Shown here: positions 7,477 to 14,174 of the stretch, piece after piece
Position numbering within the stretch: position 1 is the stretch's first letter
Layout of the letters: every line of letters begins with the position of its first letter
From: Paludibacteraceae bacterium
Lineage (GTDB): Bacteria; Bacteroidota; Bacteroidia; Bacteroidales; Paludibacteraceae
Direction of reading: 5' to 3'
Assembly: GCA_017965125.1 (NCBI GenBank)
Contig: JAGCQO010000010.1
Span: 1 to 14,174 of the forward strand
DNA length: 14,174 nucleotides
Notes under the pieces: model-generated
What the model saw: only the letters and a program-made list of their open reading frames with translations
Told to the model about the DNA's origin: nothing
Databases searched by the model: none
Made by a program: the position numbers and the translations under genes

Positions 7477-8547
7477 ATGTTTGATTTCAAAATTGTAACC
7501 AGCTGGATAGACAACCTGCTCAGAGTCGATTTAGGACTTGATAATTTCTGGACGCTTGCCATAGAGTTCATCCTCGTGGGTGTCGCTCTTCTTGCAGCCT
7601 ACGCACTGATAGCACTCGTGCTGATATACGCAGAAAGAAAAATCTGCGCGTTCTTCCAGTGTAGAATCGGTCCCGACAGAGTCGGAAAATGGGGACTCAT
7701 ACAGGTGATAGCCGACATGATAAAGATTCTCACCAAGGAAATCATCCCTATCAAAAGAAGTGAGAAACTGTTGTTTTTCTTGGCGCCATTCTTTGTAATC
7801 ATCGGTTCGTTCCTGACATTCGGAGCGCTCCCATTCGCCAAGGGGCTTCACGCGATAGACTTCAACATAGGCGTTCTGTACATCTTGGCAGTGTCGTCGC
7901 TCGGAGTCATCGGAATCGTGCTGGCCGGATGGTCGAGCAACAACAAATACTCCCTGATAGGCGCGATGCGTGCCGGAGCGCAGCTCATAAGCTACGAAAT
8001 ATCAGCCGGACTGGCACTTATGACCATGGTTGTGTTGGCAGGCTCAATGCAGTTGTCAACAATCGTTGAGAGCCAGGCTGACGGATGGTTCATATTCAAA
8101 GGCGGCATTTTCGCCCTTGTTGCATTCGTCATCTACCTGATCGCAGGTCACGCCGAGACCAACAGAGGTCCTTTCGACTTGCCAGAGTCTGAGTCTGAGC
8201 TCACCGCCGGATACCACACAGAATATTCAGGAATCATGTTCGGTTTCTACTACGTGGCAGAGTACACAAACCTGTTCATTATATCTGCCATAGCCACAAC
8301 AATGTTCCTCGGAGGCTGGATGCCATTGCACATACCAGGCTTGGACGGATTCAACCAAGTCATGGACTACATCCCATCAGCCGTATGGTTCTTTGGCAAA
8401 TGCGCATTCTGCATATTCCTCGCATTGTGGGTAAGATGGTCATACCCTCGTTTGAGAATCGACCAGCTACTCAAGCTCGAGTGGAAAATCCTTATGCCTA
8501 TAAGTCTAATCAACATAGCCGCCGTTGCTGTTGCGGTAACAATCTAA
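7477..8547 (+). CDS. nuoH: NADH-quinone oxidoreductase subunit H (NuoH)
   Basis: NuoH joins the peripheral arm to the membrane arm and forms the quinone entry channel. The 356-residue protein is mostly membrane helices and is longer than the E. coli form (about 325). Conserved signatures are present in order: YAERK (51-55), [12 protein letters not shown] (63-74), [17 protein letters not shown] (150-166), SYEIS (172-176, E174), and [17 protein letters not shown] (226-242), whose acidic residues belong to the quinone-linked charge network. TEYSG (248-252) follows. The extra N-terminal stretch, with an amphipathic-looking segment before the first helix, accounts for part of the added length. It starts 12 bases after nuoCD and ends 10 bases before nuoI. 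Confidence 0.97.
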   Translation: MFDFKIVTSWIDNLLRVDLGLDNFWTLAIEFILVGVALLAAYALIALVLIYAERKICAFFQCRIGPDRVGKWGLIQVIADMIKILTKEIIPIKRSEKLLFFLAPFFVIIGSFLTFGALPFAKGLHAIDFNIGVLYILAVSSLGVIGIVLAGWSSNNKYSLIGAMRAGAQLISYEISAGLALMTMVVLAGSMQLSTIVESQADGWFIFKGGIFALVAFVIYLIAGHAETNRGPFDLPESESELTAGYHTEYSGIMFGFYYVAEYTNLFIISAIATTMFLGGWMPLHIPGLDGFNQVMDYIPSAVWFFGKCAFCIFLALWVRWSYPRLRIDQLLKLEWKILMPISLINIAAVAVAVTI

Positions 8548-8557
8548 GATAAAAAAG

Positions 8558-9073
8558 ATGAAGAGTTTGATAAATTACTTCAAGAGTTTGTTTGAGGGAA
8601 TATGGAATCTGCTGCTTGGTCTGAAGATTTCTATGACCAACTTGCTGCGCAAGAAAGTAACAGAGAAATACCCAGAGAACCGCAAGACTAAAAAACAGTT
8701 CGAGAGATTCCGCGCACAGCTCACTATGCCCCACAACGACAAGAATGAGCACAAGTGCATCGCATGCGGCATCTGCGAGATGAACTGCCCTAACGGCACA
8801 ATACAGGTGATAAGCAGAATGGAGGCTGACCCTGAGACTGGCAGAAACAAGAAGGTGCTCGACAAGTACATCTACGACATCGGAACATGTATATACTGCA
8901 ACCAGTGTGTAAGCACATGTCCTCAGGACGCCATCGCATGGTCGCAAGACTTCGAGCAGGCAGTCTTTGACAGAGACAGACTGTACATGCAGCTGAACAA
9001 CCCGAACTCAAAAGTGATAGAGAAACCAAAGCCAGCTCCAGCGCCAAAGGCTGCCGAGACTGCAAATAACTAA
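8558..9073 (+). CDS. nuoI: NADH-quinone oxidoreductase subunit I (NuoI), 2x[4Fe-4S] ferredoxin-like
   Basis: NuoI binds clusters N6a and N6b, which feed electrons to N2 on NuoB. The two CxxCxxCxxxC(P) motifs are complete: C67, C70, C73, C77 in CIACGICEMNCP, and C111, C114, C117, C121 in CIYCNQCVSTCP. The amphipathic N-terminal region (about 1-35) is typical of the part that lies on the membrane arm. The core ends near residue 150. A short tail rich in Pro, Ala and Lys follows (about 152-171). At 171 residues the length is near normal. With no NuoG encoded nearby, NuoI would be the outermost visible Fe-S carrier and so the likely entry point for electrons; that is inference. Confidence 0.97.
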   Translation: MKSLINYFKSLFEGIWNLLLGLKISMTNLLRKKVTEKYPENRKTKKQFERFRAQLTMPHNDKNEHKCIACGICEMNCPNGTIQVISRMEADPETGRNKKVLDKYIYDIGTCIYCNQCVSTCPQDAIAWSQDFEQAVFDRDRLYMQLNNPNSKVIEKPKPAPAPKAAETANN

Positions 9074-9100
9074 ACTATAAATCAGCAATCTGACAAAATC

Positions 9101-9637
9101 ATGGATATAGCAGCTTCAGATATAATCTTTTACATACTGGCATTTGTTATTGCTGTCAGTTCGGTATTAACAGTCACTTCAAAAAAACTGCTCCACTCTG
9201 CAGTTTATCTGTTGTTCACACTGCTTGCCACAGCAGGAATCTATTTTGAGTTGAACTACCATTTCCTGGCCGCAGTGCAAATCTCGGTTTACATCGGCGG
9301 CATATTGGTTTTGCTCGTTTTCTCGATAGTGCTGACATCAAAGGTCGGCGAGAAGATGGACACCGCGTCAGTCTGCAAGGCGGCCATAACGGCGCTTCTT
9401 GTAATCTTAGGCGCATTGTTCTGCGGATATATCATAAACACATATCTTCCTGACGTGAAGATGGCTCCAGCACAGCAAGAGGTGGACATGAACACCATAG
9501 GAAACTCATTGCTCGGCACAGGCAGATTTGAATACATACTGCCGTTCGAGGCCATTTCCGTTCTGTTGCTCGCCTGCATCATAGGCGGCATCCTCATTGC
9601 GAAGAACAACAAGAAGAAGGAAGGCGAAGAAGAATAA
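9101..9637 (+). CDS. nuoJ: NADH-quinone oxidoreductase subunit J (NuoJ)
   Basis: This is an integral membrane subunit next to NuoA, NuoH and NuoK, with a role in coupling quinone chemistry to the pump modules. The 178-residue protein shows about five membrane segments (about 7-24, 32-49, 55-79, 93-115 and 148-167). It has the family core LNYHFLAAVQISVYIGGILVLLVF pattern (51-74), including Y64 and the glycine pair that forms the pi-bulge region of TM3. PFEAISVLLLA (148-158) precedes the last helix. The C-terminus is a short charged tail of Lys then Glu. It follows nuoI by 27 bases and precedes nuoK by 36. Confidence 0.95.
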   Translation: MDIAASDIIFYILAFVIAVSSVLTVTSKKLLHSAVYLLFTLLATAGIYFELNYHFLAAVQISVYIGGILVLLVFSIVLTSKVGEKMDTASVCKAAITALLVILGALFCGYIINTYLPDVKMAPAQQEVDMNTIGNSLLGTGRFEYILPFEAISVLLLACIIGGILIAKNNKKKEGEEE

Positions 9638-9673
9638 AAACGAATAAACAGAACCAACAAAAAACATAAAGAG

Positions 9674-9985
9674 ATGAATATTCCAATGTCATTCTATATA
9701 ATACTGAGTCTGATTATGTTCTTCTGCGGAATATACGGATTCATAACACGCAAGAACCTTATTGCGATGCTCATGAGCCTTGAGCTGATATTGAACGCTG
9801 TGAACATAAACTTCGCTGTGTTCAACCGCTTCCTGTTCCCAGGACAGATGGAAGGCATGTTCTTCACATTATTCATAATTGGAGTCGCAGCAGCCGAGAC
9901 CGCTCTGGCCATAGCAATCATAATCAACGTGTTCAGATCTGCAGACAAGATCGAGGCAGACGAACTTAAAAAGATGAAATACTAA
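9674..9985 (+). CDS. nuoK: NADH-quinone oxidoreductase subunit K (NuoK)
   Basis: This small three-helix antiporter-like subunit (103 residues) belongs to the membrane arm. Helices lie at about 7-23, 28-50 and 62-87. The two membrane glutamates known to matter for coupling are present: E37 in MSLELILNAVN (E. coli E36) and E75 in GVAAAETALAIAI (E. coli E72). The N-terminal GIYGFITRKNLIAMLMS segment is typical of the family. The charged C-terminal tail DKIEADELKKMKY is cytosolic. nuoL begins 25 bases downstream. Confidence 0.97.
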   Translation: MNIPMSFYIILSLIMFFCGIYGFITRKNLIAMLMSLELILNAVNINFAVFNRFLFPGQMEGMFFTLFIIGVAAAETALAIAIIINVFRSADKIEADELKKMKY

Positions 9986-10010
9986 CATATCAAGATAAAC
10001 AAAGATACCG

Positions 10011-11936
10011 ATGGATACTAATTTACTGATAGCCCTGATTATTCTGCTTATCCCAGCATTCAACTTCTTACTTTTGGGATTATGCGGAGTGAAACTGTCG
10101 CACAAAGCAGCAGGAATCATAGGAACAACCGGACTCGGAATTGCAACTATACTATCTTACGTTTCTGCTTTCAACTATTTCCTTGGTTACGGCAAGGTTG
10201 ACGGAGTGTACAAGGCGTTAAGCGGTTCATTCCAGTGGCTGGCCTTCAGCGACACACTGCACATAGACCTTGGACTGTATCTTGACCCTATATCCATCAT
10301 GATGCTTGTTGTCATCTCGACAGTGTCATTCATGGTTCACCTCTACTCTAACGGCTACATGCACGGCGAGAGAGGCTTCCAGAGATACTACGCGTTCCTT
10401 TCGTTGTTTACATTCTCAATGCTCGGACTGGTCGTAGCGACAAACATTTTCCAGATGTACATTTTCTGGGAGCTTGTGGGTGTTTCGTCTTATCTGCTCA
10501 TCGGATTCTACTACACAAAGGCGTCTGCCGTGCTTGCAGCAAAGAAGGCGTTCATCGTCACAAGATTCGCCGACCTCGGCATGTTGCTCGGTATCCTTGT
10601 GCTTTCATACTACACTGACACTTTCGACTTCGACATACTCAACAGCACTGGCTTCCAGGAAGGACTCAAGTCTGTGGGCGCGACATTCATGGGCGCATCT
10701 GTGTTCACTTGGGCGACCGCTTTGATATTCATCGGAGGTGCAGGAAAATCAGCAATGCTGCCGCTGCACATCTGGCTGCCTGACGCAATGGAAGGCCCTA
10801 CTCCAGTGTCTGCCTTGATTCACGCTGCGACAATGGTTGTGGCTGGTGTTTACCTCGTAGCAAGACTTTTCCCATTCTACTTCAACATAACTCCCGAAGT
10901 GCTGACCGGCATCGCCTACATCGGAGCTTTGACTTCATTGTACGCAGCGGTAGTGGCATGCGCACAGACCGACATCAAGAGAGTGCTGGCATTCTCGACT
11001 ATCTCTCAGATAGCCTACATGATGGTTGCGTTGGGCGTTTCGAAGCTCGGCGGACATGACGGACTCGGCTACATGGCCTCAATGTTCCACCTCTTCACTC
11101 ACGCATTCTTCAAGGCTTGTTTGTTCCTCTGCGCCGGTGCGGTAATCCACACTATCGGCTCAAACGAGATGGACAAGATGGGAAATCTGCGCAAGTACAT
11201 GCCTATCACACACATAACATTCCTGATTGCATGTCTCGCCATCGCCGGCATACCTCCATTCTCTGGCTTCTTCTCAAAAGACGAGATTTTGGTTGCCGCA
11301 TTCGAGGACGACAAGATACTGTTCTTCTGCCAGTGGTTCGTAGCTGGTCTCACAGCGTTCTACATGTTCAGACTCTACTACGGAATATTCTGGGGCGAGA
11401 ACAAGAACTACGGAGAGCATACTCCTCACGAGGCTCCGTTGAACATGACCCTTCCGCTCATCATACTCGCGGCACTCACATGTGTCACCGGATTCCTGCC
11501 ATTCTCTGAGCTGGTTACATCAGACGGCGCAGCATTCGAGATACACACAGAGTGGATTGTCGCTATACCAAGCGTTCTGGTCGGAGTCTGCGGCATCGCC
11601 GTTGCTACACTCATGTACAAGAGCAAGTCAACAGTGCCAGACAAGATTACAAACTCGATAAAAGGCTTCTATGTCGCAGCAAAGAACAGATTCTACTTCG
11701 ATGAGGTTTACATGTTCGTGACAAAGAAAATCATATTCAAGGCCATCTGCGCGCCGATAGCATGGTTCGACAGACACATCATCGACGGATTCATGGATTT
11801 CCAGGCATGGTGGAGCAACGCCCTGTCATACAGAATCAGAGGATTCCAGTCTGGTAGCCTGCAGACATACATCGGAGTGTTCATCACTTCTATACTTGTG
11901 ATTTCAGCGATAATCATAGCATACGTATTTATTTAA
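10011..11936 (+). CDS. nuoL: NADH-quinone oxidoreductase subunit L (NuoL), distal proton-pump subunit
   Basis: This 641-residue Mrp-antiporter-like subunit forms the tip of the membrane arm. Key charged residues are in place: E154 in FWELVGVSSYLLIGF (TM5 glutamate), K246 in GGAGKSAMLPLHIWLPDAMEGPTPVSALIH (TM7 lysine, with H271 after it), K368 in HAFFKACLFLCAGAV (E. coli K342), and K423 in GFFSKDEIL (TM12 lysine). The C-terminal part (about 550-641) has the segment YFDEVYMFV and a last helix (about 620-640), consistent with the long lateral helix and anchor that characterise NuoL. It is slightly longer than E. coli NuoL (613). Spacings of 25 bases on both sides place it in the same transcript as nuoK and nuoM. 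Confidence 0.97.
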   Translation: MDTNLLIALIILLIPAFNFLLLGLCGVKLSHKAAGIIGTTGLGIATILSYVSAFNYFLGYGKVDGVYKALSGSFQWLAFSDTLHIDLGLYLDPISIMMLVVISTVSFMVHLYSNGYMHGERGFQRYYAFLSLFTFSMLGLVVATNIFQMYIFWELVGVSSYLLIGFYYTKASAVLAAKKAFIVTRFADLGMLLGILVLSYYTDTFDFDILNSTGFQEGLKSVGATFMGASVFTWATALIFIGGAGKSAMLPLHIWLPDAMEGPTPVSALIHAATMVVAGVYLVARLFPFYFNITPEVLTGIAYIGALTSLYAAVVACAQTDIKRVLAFSTISQIAYMMVALGVSKLGGHDGLGYMASMFHLFTHAFFKACLFLCAGAVIHTIGSNEMDKMGNLRKYMPITHITFLIACLAIAGIPPFSGFFSKDEILVAAFEDDKILFFCQWFVAGLTAFYMFRLYYGIFWGENKNYGEHTPHEAPLNMTLPLIILAALTCVTGFLPFSELVTSDGAAFEIHTEWIVAIPSVLVGVCGIAVATLMYKSKSTVPDKITNSIKGFYVAAKNRFYFDEVYMFVTKKIIFKAICAPIAWFDRHIIDGFMDFQAWWSNALSYRIRGFQSGSLQTYIGVFITSILVISAIIIAYVFI

Positions 11937-11961
11937 CAGCAACAATACAATATACAGTTAT

Positions 11962-13443
11962 ATGAACTTCTTATATCTTTTCGTAATTGTACCACTTTTA
12001 ATGATGGCTTGCGTAGCCGTCAGCAAGGACGCTACAACCATCAAGAGAATCATGGCTGTGGGCTCAGGTATCCAGCTCGTACTCTCTTTTGTGTTATTAG
12101 CATGGTTTGTGGATCTTCGCTCAAGCGGCGTGACTGACGCCATGTTGTTCCGCTCTGACCTTGTATGGTATCCAGACCTCGACATACAGCTGTCATTGGG
12201 CGTTGACGGAATTTCTGTGCTGATGATTGTATTGTCTGCTATCATCGTGTTCACCGGTTCCATGACCTCATGGGCAATGGAGGACAAAGTGAAGGAATAC
12301 TTCCTGTGGTTCCTGATGCTCTCTATCGGAGTGTTCGGATTCTTCATCACAGTTGACCTTTTCGCTATGTTCATGTTCTATGAGATAGCGCTGATTCCTA
12401 TGTACCTGCTCATCGGCGTATGGGGAACAGGCAAGAAGGAGTACTCAGCGATGAAGCTTACACTGATGCTTATGGGTGGTTCCGCATTCCTGCTTCTGGG
12501 AATCCTCGGAATCTACTTCTACTCTGGAGCTGAGACGATGAACCTGCTCGACATAGCAAAGCACGGCGTCGAGAAGGCGGCTCAACACTGGTTATTCCCT
12601 ATCACATTCTTAGGATTCGGCGTACTTGGCGCCTTGTTCCCATTCCACACATGGTCTCCTGACGGTCACGCATCAGCGCCAACAGCAGTATCAATGCTCC
12701 ACGCCGGCGTGCTTATGAAGCTGGGAGGCTACGGCTGCTTGAGAGTTGCCATCTACCTCATGCCAGAAGGCGCAGAGGCATACACAACATTGTTCCTCGT
12801 ACTGACAGGCATCTCTGTTCTCTACGGAGCTCTCGGAGCAATCGCACAGACAGACTTGAAATACATCAACGCATACTCATCAGTTAGCCACTGCGGCATG
12901 GTTCTCTTCGGAATCCTGATGATAAACAAAACAGCAATGACCGGTGCGGCAATGCAGATGCTCTCACACGGTTTGATGACAGCCTTGTTCTTCTGCCTTA
13001 TCGGAGGCATCTACGGAAGAACCCACACAAGAGAGATTTCTCAGATGGGCGGTTTGGCGAGAATCATGCCGTTTATGGCCGTTTGCTGGGTGATTGCGGC
13101 AATGGCTAACCTCGGTCTGCCAGGATTGAGCGGATTCGTGTCTGAGATGAACATATTCGTCGGCTCGTTCCAGCACCCTGACACATTCCACAGAGTCATC
13201 ACTATCATAGCTTGCTGCTCTATAGTTGTGACTGCGGTTTACCAATTGCGAGTTGTGGGCAAAATACACTTCGGCGAGGTCGTAAACGAGCATCATAAGG
13301 AACTGACCGACGCTACATGGTATGAAAGAACATCTGCCATAACACTCATTCTTTTCATCGCTGCCATAGGATGTCTCCCATTCATCCCGATGGACATCAT
13401 CGACGACAGCTTGTTTAACATGTTCCCTGCTTTCGCAAACTAA
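11962..13443 (+). CDS. nuoM: NADH-quinone oxidoreductase subunit M (NuoM), proton-pump subunit lacking the TM7 lysine
   Basis: This 493-residue antiporter-like pump subunit is next to NuoL in the membrane arm. Present: the TM5 glutamate E141 in FYEIALIPMYLLIGVWG, the TM8 lysine K253 in HAGVLMKLGGYG, AQTDLKYINAYSSVSHCG (295-312), the histidine H336 in MLSHGLMTALFF, and E395 in LSGFVSEMNIFVGSF. Odd: the usual block FxxKxPxxPxHxWLPDAH reads FGVLGALFPFHTWSPDGH (219-236), so the lysine equivalent to E. coli NuoM K234 is L222 (codon CTT at 12625-12627), and the following proline is A224. WSPDGH replaces WLPDAH. The reading frame is intact, so this is not a sequencing frameshift. I recall related WSP-GH sequences in Bacteroidetes NuoM but could not check. 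Confidence 0.97.
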   Translation: MNFLYLFVIVPLLMMACVAVSKDATTIKRIMAVGSGIQLVLSFVLLAWFVDLRSSGVTDAMLFRSDLVWYPDLDIQLSLGVDGISVLMIVLSAIIVFTGSMTSWAMEDKVKEYFLWFLMLSIGVFGFFITVDLFAMFMFYEIALIPMYLLIGVWGTGKKEYSAMKLTLMLMGGSAFLLLGILGIYFYSGAETMNLLDIAKHGVEKAAQHWLFPITFLGFGVLGALFPFHTWSPDGHASAPTAVSMLHAGVLMKLGGYGCLRVAIYLMPEGAEAYTTLFLVLTGISVLYGALGAIAQTDLKYINAYSSVSHCGMVLFGILMINKTAMTGAAMQMLSHGLMTALFFCLIGGIYGRTHTREISQMGGLARIMPFMAVCWVIAAMANLGLPGLSGFVSEMNIFVGSFQHPDTFHRVITIIACCSIVVTAVYQLRVVGKIHFGEVVNEHHKELTDATWYERTSAITLILFIAAIGCLPFIPMDIIDDSLFNMFPAFAN

Positions 13444-13476
13444 CTTGATAAATAAAACAATAATTACTTTATAGAT

Positions 13477-14174
13477 ATGAACTACTTAGAACAAGTAACA
13501 TATATGAAACCAGAGATGCTTCTTCTGGCTCAAGTTGTTCTCCTGATACTGCTTGACCTGTTCTCTGGCAAAACAATAAAAAAGCAGTTCGACAACATCG
13601 CATGCGGATTGTTCATCATCTGCTCCGTAGTGTCGATTCTGCCATCGAACACTGGCGAGGCTTTCGGCGGCATGTTCACTACGAACGCAATGACACAGAT
13701 TGTGAAAGCGATACTGAACCTTGGTACTATCCTCGTGTTCCTTCAGGCAAGAGTCTGGGCCAACAACGAGCACACAAAGCACAAGCGTTCGGAGATATAC
13801 ATCCTGACACTGTCAACACTCATGGGAATGAACCTCATGATCTCGGCAGGACACTTCCTGTTGTTCTACCTCGGTCTTGAGCTTGCGTCACTGCCACTCA
13901 CTACGCTCATCGCATACAACAAATACGAGGAGACATCAATCGAGGCTGGCGCTAAGTTCGTGCTCATCGCGGCATTCTCGTCAGGCATGATGCTGTTCGG
14001 TATCTCATTGTTCTACGGCGCAGTCGGCGCAGAGGGTCTCTACTTCGACAGCATGTCAAAACAGCTGAGCGCTACCCCACTGCAGATTCTCGCTTTGGTA
14101 TTCTTCCTTTCCGGCCTTGCGTTCAAGATTTCACTTGTGCCATTCCACCTCTGGACAGCAGACGTTTACCAAGG
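13477..14174 (+). CDS. nuoN: NADH-quinone oxidoreductase subunit N (NuoN), 3' end cut by window
   Basis: The frame is open from ATG 13477 to the right edge, giving 232 residues of a protein that is usually about 480. It is the proximal antiporter-like pump subunit. Visible family features are the TM5 glutamate E135 in YLGLELASLPL (E. coli E133), K160 in AGAKFVLIAAFSSG (E. coli K158), and the TM7 lysine K217 in GLAFKISLVPFHLWTADVYQ, which is the usual NuoN signature (E. coli K217). The start follows nuoM by 33 bases with an AT-rich leader. It is expected to be the last nuo gene, but the end is not in the window. Confidence 0.97.
   Translation, partial: MNYLEQVTYMKPEMLLLAQVVLLILLDLFSGKTIKKQFDNIACGLFIICSVVSILPSNTGEAFGGMFTTNAMTQIVKAILNLGTILVFLQARVWANNEHTKHKRSEIYILTLSTLMGMNLMISAGHFLLFYLGLELASLPLTTLIAYNKYEETSIEAGAKFVLIAAFSSGMMLFGISLFYGAVGAEGLYFDSMSKQLSATPLQILALVFFLSGLAFKISLVPFHLWTADVYQ

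Noticed and set aside
11117..11509. A 130-codon + strand frame inside nuoL
   Set aside because: It is out of frame with the well-conserved NuoL sequence and shows Arg/His-rich shadow composition.
1..14174. Signs of mobile elements, CRISPR arrays, tRNA or rRNA genes
   Set aside because: I saw no transposase or integrase motifs, no spaced direct repeats and no tRNA-like cloverleaf. Gaps between genes are short, and the one long gap is explained by regulatory elements.

Overview
This window looks like chromosomal DNA from a member of the Bacteroidetes, probably Bacteroidales. I infer this from four traits. The complex I operon has fused nuoC-nuoD and no nuoE, nuoF or nuoG. Start codons have A-rich leaders without Shine-Dalgarno sequences. 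A TAnnTTTG-type -7 box precedes the nuo operon. The Wza-like exporter carries a C-terminal membrane helix. I did not run any database search, so genus is not assigned. Arginine is coded almost only by AGA in the genes I counted. All genes lie on the + strand and all appear intact, apart from the two cut by the window edges.

Left part (1-4475): three tightly spaced genes for surface polysaccharide. They are the end of a Wza-like polysaccharide export protein, a Wzc-like co-polymerase/BY-type tyrosine autokinase, and a UDP-HexNAc 6-dehydrogenase of the TviB/WbpO type. Together they indicate a capsule or exopolysaccharide containing an acidic amino sugar, exported by a Wzy-type route. A strong intrinsic terminator (4500-4538) closes this unit.

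Middle (4476-4717): about 240 bases without a gene. They hold the terminator, several AT-rich inverted repeats and a promoter -7 element just upstream of nuoA.

Right part (4718-14174): a nuo operon in the order A-B-CD-H-I-J-K-L-M-N, with nuoN cut by the right edge. It encodes the membrane proton-pumping arm and the quinone/Fe-S connecting module of complex I. It does not encode the NADH-oxidising module NuoEFG between CD and H, where it usually sits. The electron donor is therefore not evident from the sequence. A terminator-like hairpin lies between nuoA and nuoB. NuoM has leucine where the conserved TM7 proton-channel lysine is expected.

I found no wholly undescribed system. The best leads are the donor-less complex I with its extended NuoB and NuoI tails, the NuoM lysine loss, and the hairpin that may attenuate transcription after nuoA.
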